Shown piece after piece: positions 1-9,594 of a stretch of DNA of 64,000 nt (its first letter is position 1; each line of letters starts with the position of its first letter). The notes beneath the pieces were generated by a model. That model was not told the DNA's origin, made no database searches, and saw nothing but the letters and a program-made list of their open reading frames with translations. This DNA is from Gemmobacter sp. 24YEA27 (lineage in GTDB: Bacteria > Pseudomonadota > Alphaproteobacteria > Rhodobacterales > Rhodobacteraceae), in contig NZ_JASJPW010000001.1 in NCBI RefSeq assembly GCF_030052995.1, positions 3,276,001-3,340,000 of the forward strand. Reading direction: 5' to 3'. Both the position numbers and the translations under genes were made by a program.

Positions 1-1468
<1,468 letters not shown>

Positions 1469-2407
1469 ATGAATGCACTGTCTATGAAACATCTGCGCTA
1501 TTTCGAAGCGCTCTCACGGATCGGCCATTTCGGGCGTGCCGCCGAGGCCTGTGCGATCTCACAGCCGGCGCTGTCGATGCAGATCCGCGAGCTGGAGGCT
1601 CTGATCGGCGCGCCGCTGGTGGAACGCGCGGCACGACAGGTCCGTCTGACCGCTCTGGGCGAGGAATTTGCCACCCGTGCCCGTGATATCCTGCGGCGCG
1701 TCGACCAGCTTGGCGATCTGGTGCGCGCTGCGGGCGACGAGCCGGGCGGCATTTTGCGGATCGGTGTCATTCCGACGGTCGCGCCCTATCTTCTCCCCGG
1801 CCTGATCCAGCATCTGACCCGACGCTGGCCCGCGCTTGATCTGCGCCCGCGCGAGGCGGTGACGCGCACCCTTTTGACCGATCTGACCGAGGGGCGGCTT
1901 GACCTTGCCATCCTTGCCTTGCCGGTCTCGGAACCCGCGCTTGAGGAGGTGCCGCTGATCGAGGAGGAATTCCTGCTGGTCCGCCCCCGCTCGGATGCCG
2001 GACGCCCGGTGCCGGATGCGGCGCGGCTGGCCGAGATGAGGCTTCTTTTGCTGGAAGAGGGCCATTGCTTCCGCGATCAGGCGCTGTCCTTTTGCAAGAT
2101 CCCGGCCTCCCGCGCGCCGCGCGATCTGATGGAGGGCAGCTCGCTCTCGACGCTGGTGCAGATGGTCGGTGCGGGAATCGGGGTGACACTGATTCCCGAA
2201 ATGGCGCTGCCGATCGAGACGAAATCGGCCCAGGTTGCCGTCGACCGGCTTGCCGCACCGCATCCGAAACGTGTGATCGGCATGGTCTGGCGCCGGTCAA
2301 ACCCGCTTGGCCCCCAGCTTGTTCGGATTGCTGCACTGCTGAAGCAAAGTCTGCCCGTCATGCTGCCACCGCAAAGCCCACCGTATGGCGGCCCGCATCA
2401 GCCCTGA
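1469..2407 (+). CDS. oxyR: hydrogen peroxide-inducible LysR regulator OxyR
   Basis: LysR-type activator of 312 residues. The N-terminal winged helix (about residues 6-65, RYFEALSRIGHFGRAAEAC) is followed by the sensing domain. The diagnostic feature is the pair Cys200 and Cys209 in GHCFRDQALSFC, with the same nine-residue spacing as the redox pair Cys199/Cys208 of E. coli OxyR. That makes it a peroxide sensor and not a generic LysR protein. It is divergent from katG, its expected main target. The first ATG has AAGG upstream; a second ATG six codons on is an alternative start. The C-terminal tail is proline-rich and probably disordered. Confidence 0.93.
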   Translation: MNALSMKHLRYFEALSRIGHFGRAAEACAISQPALSMQIRELEALIGAPLVERAARQVRLTALGEEFATRARDILRRVDQLGDLVRAAGDEPGGILRIGVIPTVAPYLLPGLIQHLTRRWPALDLRPREAVTRTLLTDLTEGRLDLAILALPVSEPALEEVPLIEEEFLLVRPRSDAGRPVPDAARLAEMRLLLLEEGHCFRDQALSFCKIPASRAPRDLMEGSSLSTLVQMVGAGIGVTLIPEMALPIETKSAQVAVDRLAAPHPKRVIGMVWRRSNPLGPQLVRIAALLKQSLPVMLPPQSPPYGGPHQP

Positions 2408-2593
2408 TTTTACGCGCCTTTCCTGCGCGCGCCGCCGGCGTCCGCCTTGCTGCTCTGCAGCGGCTGCACGGAAATCCGGCAGTCGCCGGAAAATGCGCCA
2501 ACAGCTTTCCTTATATTCAACTTTATTTCTTGTGTGTTTGTTTGTCTGGTTGTTAGGATTGCTTTGCGCCAGAGCTAATAGGGAGCCGCTTCG

Positions 2594-3484
2594 ATGTGCG
2601 GGATTGTTGGACTTTTTCTGAAGGACCGTTCGCTGGAGCCCGATCTGGGCCGTTTGCTGACGGATATGCTGATCACGATGACGGATCGCGGTCCTGATTC
2701 TGCGGGGATCGCGATTTACGGCGATGATGCGGGGGGCAAGCTGACGGTTCAGTCTGCCTTTGCGGATCGCGATTTTGCGACGCTTGAGGCGGATCTCGGG
2801 GCGGCGATCGGGGCGAAGGTTTCGCTTTCGCGCAAGGACAGCCATGCGATCCTGACGCTTGCGGCGGATAAGATCGCGCCTGCGCGGGCGGCCCTTGCGG
2901 CTCTGCGGCCGGATGTGCGGGTGATGAGCGCCGGCGATTCGATCGAGATCTATAAAGAGACCGGGTTGCCGAAAGATGTGGCGGCGCGCTTTGGCGTCTC
3001 CAAAATGTCGGGCCGGCACGGGATCGGCCATACGCGGATGGCGACCGAATCGGCGGTCACCACCATGGGGGCACACCCGTTCTCGACCGGGCTTGATCAG
3101 TGCCTCGTCCATAACGGCTCGCTCTCGAACCACAATTCGCTGCGCCGCGAGCTGATCCGCGACGGCGTGACGTTCGAGACCCAGAACGATACCGAAGTCG
3201 CTGCCGCCTGGCTGTCGCATCAGCTGGCCCAGGGCGTCGAGCTTGGTGACGCGCTGCGCGCCGGTCTTGATGTGCTGGACGGGTTCTACACCTTCGTCGT
3301 CGGCACCAAAGACGGCTTTGGCGTGGTGCGCGACCCGATCGCCTGCAAACCGGCGGTCATGGCCGAGACCGATCAATATGTCGCTTTCGGATCGGAATAC
3401 CGCGCGCTGGTCAACCTGCCGGGGATCGAGGACGCCCGCGTCTGGGAACCGGAACCCGCAACCGTCTATTTCTGGAAGCACTGA
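2594..3484 (+). CDS. mgsA: N-methylglutamate synthase subunit A, class II glutamine amidotransferase
   Basis: 296-residue class II glutamine amidotransferase starting Met-Cys-Gly-Ile, so Cys2 becomes the N-terminal nucleophile. It resembles the amidotransferase part of glutamate synthase, cut out as a separate protein. It begins an apparent operon with a GXGXG-repeat subunit, an FMN-binding glutamate-synthase subunit and a type III glutamine-synthetase-like gene. That order matches mgsABC plus gmaS of methylamine-using roseobacters and rhodobacters; rhizobial relatives are named glxBCD-glnT. I prefer the mgs reading from the complete set of partners. GGGAG lies eight bases before the ATG. The next gene starts one base after the stop codon. 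Confidence 0.82.
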   Translation: MCGIVGLFLKDRSLEPDLGRLLTDMLITMTDRGPDSAGIAIYGDDAGGKLTVQSAFADRDFATLEADLGAAIGAKVSLSRKDSHAILTLAADKIAPARAALAALRPDVRVMSAGDSIEIYKETGLPKDVAARFGVSKMSGRHGIGHTRMATESAVTTMGAHPFSTGLDQCLVHNGSLSNHNSLRRELIRDGVTFETQNDTEVAAAWLSHQLAQGVELGDALRAGLDVLDGFYTFVVGTKDGFGVVRDPIACKPAVMAETDQYVAFGSEYRALVNLPGIEDARVWEPEPATVYFWKH

Positions 3485-3485
3485 T

Positions 3486-4169
3486 ATGCAGACGATTGAC
3501 CTTGCAACCACCACTCTGCGCGACCTGAACGCGACGCTGCAGGCCACCAAAGGCCAGACCAATGCCACCGCCTGGGAGATCACCAATCCCAAGGGCAGCC
3601 ATGCGCTGGCCGTCGGCCTTGATGCCCCGATCGAAGTCACCGTCAAGGGCTCGACCGGCTATTACACCGCCGGCATGAACAAGCAGGCGACCGTCACCGT
3701 GAAGGGCTCGGCGGGCCCGGGTGTGGCCGAGAATATGATGTCGGGCACCGTCGTGATCGAGGGCGATGCCAGCCAATATGCCGGGGCGACCGGCAATGGC
3801 GGGCTTCTGGTCATCAAAGGCAATGCATCATCGCGTTGCGGCATTTCGATGAAGGGCATCAATATCGTCGTGCATGGCAATATCGGCCATATGTCGGCTT
3901 TCATGGCACAATCGGGCAATCTGGTGGTGCTGGGCGATGCCGGTGACGCGCTTGGCGACAGCCTTTACGAGGCACGGCTTTTCGTGCGCGGCTCGGTCAA
4001 ATCCCTCGGTGCCGATTGCATCGAGAAAGAGATGCGCCCCGAGCATATCGCCATCCTCCAGGACCTGCTGGCCCAGGCGGGCGCGGATGCAAAGCCCGAA
4101 GAGTTCAAACGCTACGGCTCGGCCCGCAAGCTCTATAACTTCAACATCGACAATGCGTCGGCCTATTGA
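3486..4169 (+). CDS. mgsB: N-methylglutamate synthase subunit B, GXGXG-repeat domain
   Basis: 227-residue protein equivalent to the C-terminal right-handed beta-helix domain of glutamate synthase large subunit. Repeated glycine-rich turns are visible, for example GNIGHMSAFMAQSGNLVVLG and GATGNGGLLVIKGNA. In this family it is a structural subunit joining the amidotransferase and the FMN synthase. The ATG at 3486 follows the mgsA stop directly, so translation is likely coupled. There is no sign of truncation. GlxC is the alternative name if the operon is the rhizobial glx type. Confidence 0.82.
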   Translation: MQTIDLATTTLRDLNATLQATKGQTNATAWEITNPKGSHALAVGLDAPIEVTVKGSTGYYTAGMNKQATVTVKGSAGPGVAENMMSGTVVIEGDASQYAGATGNGGLLVIKGNASSRCGISMKGINIVVHGNIGHMSAFMAQSGNLVVLGDAGDALGDSLYEARLFVRGSVKSLGADCIEKEMRPEHIAILQDLLAQAGADAKPEEFKRYGSARKLYNFNIDNASAY

Positions 4170-4180
4170 GGATCATGCCC

Positions 4181-5518
4181 ATGAAAGACGAGCAAAAAGT
4201 GATCCCGCAGACCGTGCCGCGCCAGTCCTGGACCTATAGCCAGGAGATCAATTCCGAGATCCGCCGCGCCGCGGCGACCGGCATCTATGACATCCGCGGC
4301 GGTGGCGCCAAACGCAAGCTGCCGCATTTCGACGACCTCCTGTTCCTTGGCGCCTCGATCTCGCGCTATCCGCTGGAAGGTTACCGCGAGCGCTGCGAGA
4401 CCAAAGTGGTCCTCGGCACCCGTTTCGCCAAAAAGCCGATCACGCTCGATATCCCGATCACCATCGCGGGGATGAGCTTTGGCGCGCTGTCGGGCGCGGC
4501 AAAAGAGGCGCTTGGCCGCGGCGCGACGCTTTCGGGCACCTCGACCACCACCGGTGACGGCGGCATGACCCCCGAAGAGCGCGGCCATTCCAAGACCCTG
4601 GTCTATCAGTATCTGCCCTCGCGTTACGGCATGAACCCTGACGATCTGCGCCGCGCCGATGCGATCGAACTGGTGGTCGGCCAGGGCGCCAAACCGGGCG
4701 GCGGCGGCATGCTTCTGGGGCAGAAGATCTCGGACCGGGTTGCCAAAATGCGCAACCTTCCCAAGGGTATCGACCAGCGCTCGGCCTGCCGTCACCCCGA
4801 CTGGACCGGCCCCGATGACCTCGAGATCAAGATCCTCGAGATCCGCGAGATCACCGGCTGGGAGAAGCCGATCTATATCAAGATCGGTGGCGCAAGGCCC
4901 TATTACGACACGACGCTGGCGGTCAAAGCGGGCGCCGATGTCGTGGTGATCGACGGTATGCAGGGCGGCACCGCCGCGACCCAGGACGTGTTCATCGAAC
5001 ATGTCGGCCAGCCGACGCTCGCTGCACTGCCCCAGGCGGTGAAGGCGCTGCAGGATCTGGGCATGCATCGCAAAGTGCAGCTGATCGTCTCGGGCGGCAT
5101 CCGCACCGGCGCCGATGTGGCCAAGGCCCTGGCGCTTGGCGCCGATGCGGTCGCGGTCGGCACCGCCGCGCTGATTGCGCTTGGCGATAATGACCCGCAT
5201 TGGGAAGCTGAGTACCAGAAGCTCGGCACCACCGCCGGGGCCTATGACGACTGGCATGAGGGCAAGGATCCCGCCGGCATCACCACCCAGGACCCCGAGC
5301 TGCAAAAGCGCCTCGACCCGGTCCAGGCGGGGCGGCGGCTCGCGAATTACCTCAAGGTGATGACGCTGGAGGCGCAGACCATCGCGCGGGCCTGCGGCAA
5401 GAACCATGTCCATAATCTCGAACCGGAGGATCTCTGCGCGCTGACGGTGGAATCTGCCGCCATGGCGGGCGTGCCACTCGCGGGAACCAGCTGGATCCCG
5501 GGGCGCGGCGGCTACTGA
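4181..5518 (+). CDS. mgsC: N-methylglutamate synthase subunit C, FMN/FeS glutamate synthase domain
   Basis: About 445 residues, matching the central FMN-binding domain of glutamate synthase. Expected role: with MgsA and MgsB, condense methylamine with glutamate to give N-methylglutamate. Visible motifs are TGDGGMTPEERG, the phosphate-binding region VSGGIRTGADVAKALALGADAV and the glycine-rich PGGGGML. The start is chosen at 4181 because TGAGGA lies eight bases upstream; an ATG at 4175 is equally in frame but too close to that site. The SD sequence overlaps the mgsB stop region, indicating tight coupling. GlxD is the alternative name. Confidence 0.82.
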   Translation: MKDEQKVIPQTVPRQSWTYSQEINSEIRRAAATGIYDIRGGGAKRKLPHFDDLLFLGASISRYPLEGYRERCETKVVLGTRFAKKPITLDIPITIAGMSFGALSGAAKEALGRGATLSGTSTTTGDGGMTPEERGHSKTLVYQYLPSRYGMNPDDLRRADAIELVVGQGAKPGGGGMLLGQKISDRVAKMRNLPKGIDQRSACRHPDWTGPDDLEIKILEIREITGWEKPIYIKIGGARPYYDTTLAVKAGADVVVIDGMQGGTAATQDVFIEHVGQPTLAALPQAVKALQDLGMHRKVQLIVSGGIRTGADVAKALALGADAVAVGTAALIALGDNDPHWEAEYQKLGTTAGAYDDWHEGKDPAGITTQDPELQKRLDPVQAGRRLANYLKVMTLEAQTIARACGKNHVHNLEPEDLCALTVESAAMAGVPLAGTSWIPGRGGY

Positions 5519-5526
5519 ACTGCTTT

Positions 5527-5560
5527 GGAAAGCCGGTCCGGATCTGGGCCGGCTTTCCCT
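5527..5560 (+). terminator. stem-loop between mgsC and gmaS
   Basis: A 13-bp stem with one G-U pair, arms 5527-5539 and 5546-5558, six-base loop, then CTTTC. The T-tract is weak. It may be a partial terminator or an mRNA-stabilising hairpin that sets gmaS expression apart from mgsABC, rather than a full stop. Confidence 0.5.
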
Positions 5561-5624
5561 TTCACAACATCGGGCCAGCCCCTCGACGGGCCAGCTGCAT
5601 CAAAACAACAGGGAATCGAACAAA

Positions 5625-6968
5625 ATGGCCTTGGACAAAGGGCAAAGCGCAAAGCCGCAGACCGGTGCCGAACTGAAGGCATATGCCGAAGCACGCGGCA
5701 TCCGCTATTTCATGATCTCCTTCACTGACCTTCTCGGCTATCAGCGCGCCAAGCTGGTGCCGACCTGCGCGATCGAGGGAATGTGCAAGGATGGCGCCGG
5801 TTTCGCAGGCTTTGCGACCTGGCTTGACGTCACCCCGGCGCATCCCGATATGCTGGCCGTCCCCGACCCCTCGACCGTGATCCAGCTGCCCTGGAACCCC
5901 GAAGTCGCCTGGGTCGCCTCGAACCCGGTCATGTCGGAAAAGCCCCTCGACCAGGCGCCGCGCAATGTGCTCCGGAAGCTGGTCGATGAAGCCGCCGAGC
6001 TGGGCCTGCGCGTCAAAACCGGCGTCGAGCCGGAATTCTTCCTGCTCAACCCCGATGGCTCCGCTGTCGCCGATGAATTCGACGATGCGGTCAAGCCCTG
6101 CTATGATCAGAACGCCATCCTGCGCCGCTATGACCTGATCAAAGAGATCGCCGATGCGATGCTCGATCTCGGCTGGGAACCCTATCAGAACGACCATGAA
6201 GACGCGAATGGCCAGTTCGAGATGAACTGGAAATATGACGATGTGCTGGCCACCGCCGACAAGCACGCCTTCTTCAAATTCATGACCCGCGTTCTGGCCG
6301 AGAAATACGGGCTGCGCGCCACCTTCATGCCCAAACCCCTGATGGGCAAGACCGGCAATGGCTGCCATGCCCATATCTCGGTCTGGACCATGGACGGCAA
6401 GGCAAACGCGTTTTCCGATGACAGCAAAGAGCTCGGCCTCTCCGATAAGGGCCGCGCCTTCCTCGGCGGCATCATGAAACACGCCTCGGCGCTGGCGCTG
6501 ATCTGCAACCCGACGGTGAACAGCTACAAGCGCATCAACGCGCCCCGCACCTCGTCAGGCGCCACCTGGGCCCCGAATTCGGTGACCTGGACCGGCAATA
6601 ACCGCACCCATATGGTCCGCGTCCCCGGCCCCGGCCGGTTCGAGCTCCGCCTGCCCGACGGCGCCGCAAACCCCTATCTGATGCAGGCCGTCATCCTCGC
6701 CGCCGGCCTCGACGGCATCCGCACCAATGCCGATCCGGGCCCGCGCTCCGACATCAATTTCTACACCGAAGGCCATCTGATCAAAGACGCGCCGAAACTG
6801 CCTTTGAACCTCCTCGACGCCATCCGCGCCTTCGACGCCGATGAAGGCCTCAAAGCCGCCCTCGGCGAGGAATTCTCAAACGCCTTCATCAAGATGAAAA
6901 CCCAGGAATGGAACGAATATTGCGGCCATTTCACACAATGGGAAAAACAAAATACTCTCGATATCTGA
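5625..6968 (+). CDS. gmaS: gamma-glutamylmethylamide synthetase, glutamine synthetase type III-like
   Basis: 447-residue glutamine-synthetase superfamily protein. It starts with the beta-grasp region (FMISFTDLLGYQRAKLVP), then shows the catalytic barrel motifs EPEFFLL, GNGCHAHISVW and NPTVNSYKRINAP. In the methylamine pathway GmaS joins methylamine to glutamate using ATP. The placement 106 bases behind mgsABC supports that role over ordinary ammonium assimilation; the rhizobial homologue is called GlnT. A GGGA lies about ten bases before the ATG. The dehydrogenase genes mgdABCD that complete the pathway are not next door. A strong terminator follows. Confidence 0.82.
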   Translation: MALDKGQSAKPQTGAELKAYAEARGIRYFMISFTDLLGYQRAKLVPTCAIEGMCKDGAGFAGFATWLDVTPAHPDMLAVPDPSTVIQLPWNPEVAWVASNPVMSEKPLDQAPRNVLRKLVDEAAELGLRVKTGVEPEFFLLNPDGSAVADEFDDAVKPCYDQNAILRRYDLIKEIADAMLDLGWEPYQNDHEDANGQFEMNWKYDDVLATADKHAFFKFMTRVLAEKYGLRATFMPKPLMGKTGNGCHAHISVWTMDGKANAFSDDSKELGLSDKGRAFLGGIMKHASALALICNPTVNSYKRINAPRTSSGATWAPNSVTWTGNNRTHMVRVPGPGRFELRLPDGAANPYLMQAVILAAGLDGIRTNADPGPRSDINFYTEGHLIKDAPKLPLNLLDAIRAFDADEGLKAALGEEFSNAFIKMKTQEWNEYCGHFTQWEKQNTLDI

Positions 6969-6985
6969 GGTCAGATAAGTGAAAG

Positions 6986-7020
6986 AAACGCCGCCCGGAA
7001 TGATCTCCGGGCGGCGTTTT
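6986..7020 (+). terminator. Rho-independent terminator after gmaS
   Basis: Perfect 14-bp inverted repeat, arms 6986-6999 and 7006-7019, six-base loop, ending in TTTT. It closes the mgsABC-gmaS unit and lies just before the convergent MFS gene, so it may serve both strands. Confidence 0.87.
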
Positions 7021-7034
7021 CTGTTGCAAATCTG

Positions 7035-8345
7035 TCAGTTCAATGCGGCTTGCCTGGTCTCGGCATCTATCGTCCAGGCCAGCAGCGCCGCCAGGGCCAG
7101 GAGGCCCGAGAACAGCCCGATCGCCATGGCCGTGTCCTGGATGAAGAGATGCACCAGAACCGAAGGCGCCAGCAAGCCGCCCAGCCGCGCCATCGCCCCG
7201 GCCGCCCCCATGCCGGTCGCACGGCTTGCGGTCGGATAAAGCTCGGGCGTGAAGGCATAAAGCGCGCCCCAGGTGCCCAAAAGCGCAAAACTCATCACCA
7301 TCAGCGCGGTCGCGATCAGCACAGGACCGGTCGAGAGGGTGAACAAAAGACAGGCCGCCGCGCTCAGGACAAGAAAGCTGATCAGCGTCTTGCGCCGCCC
7401 CCAGGCCTCAACCCCCCAGGCCGCCAGCGCATAGCCGGGGATCTGCGCCAGGGCCAGCACCACGAGGAAGCCATAACCCCGTACAAAGCCGAAGCCCTCA
7501 TTCGCCAGCCGCGCCGGCATCCAGGTGAAGACCCCGTAATAGCTCATCGAGACAAGGAACCAGACCGCCAGCATCGGGATGGTGCGCCGGATCAGCGCCG
7601 GCGAGAAGATCCCGGTTGCGCCCGTGGCCCGGGGCAGCTCAATCCGCGCGGTGCCAGTCCCGGTTTTCCCGTTCATGACAAGCATCTGATCGAGAACGGT
7701 TTTTGCCTCGGCCTCGCGCCCTTCGCGCAGAAGGTGCAACGGGCTTTCCGGGATCCAGAAGCGCAGGAAGATGCCGATCACCGCCGGCACGCCGGTCACG
7801 AAAAAGATCACGCGCCAGGTCTCGATCCCGCCCCAGCTGCTCGCCGCCCAGGCGGTCAGTGCCACGATTACGGTGCCCACCGCCCAGAAGCCTTCCAGCA
7901 TCACCAGCCAGCGGCCACGGCGTGACGGCGGCAGAAACTCGGCCATCATCGCGTAATCCACCGGCAGCGTGCCGCCAACCGCGAGGCCGGTCAGGAAACG
8001 CAGGACCAGCAGCGTGGTGAAATCCGGGGCAAAGGCCGAGGCGATGCCGAAAACCGCATCCATCGCCACCGTGATGAGAAGGATCCTGCGGCGCCCGAAA
8101 CGATCCGCGAGCCGCCCGAAAACCGAGGCGCCCACCAGCATGCCCAGAAAGAACAGCGTGCCGGTCTGCAGGGCCTGCGGCACTTCCATCCCGAAACTGG
8201 CCGCGATGGAGGCGACGGTGAAGCCTACGGCCAGCACCTGCATCGCATCCGCCGTCCAGACGAGGCCAAAGACTCCCAGAAGCCGGCGCTGGAACCTGCC
8301 GGTCCCCGCCCGTTCCAGCACTGTGTCGACTGCAATAGCGGTCAT
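7035..8345 (-). CDS. MFS transporter, metabolite:H+ symporter type
   Basis: 436-residue major facilitator with about twelve hydrophobic segments. The loop motif GRLADRFGRRR between helices 2 and 3, and PESPLHLLREGREAEA before the central loop, are typical of the sugar and aromatic-acid proton symporter branch. The start is placed at 8345, where AGGGAAGGG is well spaced; an in-frame ATG at 8351 overlaps that site. The substrate cannot be read from sequence. Two matching palindromes lie 45-100 bases upstream, so transcription is probably controlled by a local-type repressor or activator not encoded beside it. It ends convergently with gmaS. Confidence 0.8.
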   Translation of the reverse strand: MTAIAVDTVLERAGTGRFQRRLLGVFGLVWTADAMQVLAVGFTVASIAASFGMEVPQALQTGTLFFLGMLVGASVFGRLADRFGRRRILLITVAMDAVFGIASAFAPDFTTLLVLRFLTGLAVGGTLPVDYAMMAEFLPPSRRGRWLVMLEGFWAVGTVIVALTAWAASSWGGIETWRVIFFVTGVPAVIGIFLRFWIPESPLHLLREGREAEAKTVLDQMLVMNGKTGTGTARIELPRATGATGIFSPALIRRTIPMLAVWFLVSMSYYGVFTWMPARLANEGFGFVRGYGFLVVLALAQIPGYALAAWGVEAWGRRKTLISFLVLSAAACLLFTLSTGPVLIATALMVMSFALLGTWGALYAFTPELYPTASRATGMGAAGAMARLGGLLAPSVLVHLFIQDTAMAIGLFSGLLALAALLAWTIDAETRQAALN

Positions 8346-8389
8346 CGTCATCCCTTCCCTGTCCCCCATTTTCCGGGGTGTCTGATAAA

Positions 8390-8446
8390 ATATACTCAAA
8401 ATGAGCATATATAGGCGGGAGCGAAATATACTCGATGTGAGTTTAT
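8390..8446. promoter_or_regulatory. paired palindromic operators upstream of the MFS gene
   Basis: Two 21-base imperfect palindromes share the half-sites ATATACTC and GAG(T/C)ATAT or GAGTTTAT around a five-base centre: 8390-8410 and 8426-8446. Their centres are 36 bases apart. They lie in the AT-rich promoter stretch of the MFS gene starting at 8345. Two near-identical copies strongly suggest binding sites for a dimeric regulator; the regulator is unknown. Confidence 0.7.
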
Positions 8447-8480
8447 GTCAATTCCAACTTTGACAGATTTCGCGAAAGGC

Positions 8481-9376
8481 TCAGCCCCGGCTGACCGGCA
8501 GCCTGGTGCCGGCGAGCGCGCGTGCCTCAAGCACTGCCGGGCGATAGCGGAACAGCATGGCGGGCCGGCCCCGGGATTCGGCCGTGGTCTCGCCGGTTTC
8601 CTCGATCAGGTCCTGCTGGTCGATCTGCCGGCGAAAATTCGATTTATGCAGCCTGAGGCCGATCAGTGCCTCAACCAGGCGCTGCAACTGCAGAAACGTG
8701 AAGCTCTCCGGCATAAGTTCAAAGGCCACGGGGCGGTATTTGATCTTGGCCCTGAGCCGCGCGATCCCTGTTGCCAGAATGCGGCGATGATCTCCCTGCA
8801 TGGCGCGCCCTGCGCCTGCCCGCCCTGTTCCGATCTTGTCACTGGCTTCGCCAACCAGCCCGGCCTCATAGAGCAGTTCATAGCGTGACAGAACCAGATC
8901 CTCATTCCAGGCCTGACCATCAAGGCCGAAAGCATGGGAGACCCGCTGCACGCGACCGGGATCGCTGGCCGCCCAGAGGTTCAGGGCCGCAATCATGTGC
9001 TGCCAGCCCTCGGGCAGGCCGCTGCGGTGATCCTCCCAGGGGAGATATTCATACCAGCCATGCCATTCTGGCCGCCCGGCCCCGGGTGCCGCCTGTTCGC
9101 GCACCAGACCGAGATAGGAGATCGAGATGCGCCGCAGATCCGCGTCTTCCCCCGGTCACGGTCGGCAAAGGTGTAGAGCTGTTCCAGAAACCCCACCGGA
9201 TGCCCCGTCTGGCTTTCGATCCAGTCCCTGAGCCCCGCCTGCAGGCTGCGATGTGACGAGGTGAACGGGCCCGAGGGCAGCGCCTCGCCGGCGGCAACCG
9301 TCATCACCCGGGGCGCGTCGCCGGTCACTGCGGCAAGCACCGCAATCAGGTCTGCCTGAGCCAGCCCCGTTGTCAC
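8481..9376 (-). pseudogene. Nudix-related (NrtR/COG4111-like) regulator, frameshifted
   Basis: Two overlapping minus-strand frames together give one protein. The first part (SHRSLQAGLRDWIESQTG, then GFLEQLYTFADRDR) is a Nudix-type ligand domain; the second part (SISYLGLVREQ, then the C-terminal winged-helix-like half ending near 8481) completes it. Adding one C to the five-C run at 9149-9153 joins them without gaps. The family is the Nudix-related transcription regulator group that in alphaproteobacteria has been linked to NAD metabolism; I recall this as COG4111-like. The start at 9376 is a GTG with GGAGG five bases upstream. The lesion may be a base-calling error. Confidence 0.62.
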
Positions 9377-9502
9377 CCTTGCCTCCGCTTTGACCTCTGC
9401 CTGACCCCGGACTAGCACGCGGGCGCAGCCTGGCCAACCATTGCCCCGGTCGTGAAGCCGCAAACCTGTAACAGCCCTTTAAACCGCGCCCCGCTTACGT
9501 TA

Positions 9503-9594
9503 ACTCAGTGAGGAAACCCCAAACCCGGCTTCCTGCCAGACCGTCACCCGGAGGAGGTGCGGCGGGAGGCTCTCAGGCGAAAGACGACAGCCAG
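9503..9594 (+). promoter_or_regulatory. structured ilvD leader, weak glycine-riboswitch resemblance
   Basis: The leader contains CTCTCAGGCGAAAGACGACAG at about 9570-9590, close to the conserved 3' strand of glycine aptamers, and CCCGGAGGAGGTGC slightly upstream, loosely like the CCGAAGGAGCAA core. TGAG near 9508 could pair with the CTCA of the 3' strand. Only one aptamer would fit and the downstream gene makes branched-chain amino acids, so this is a tentative call. Confidence 0.25.
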
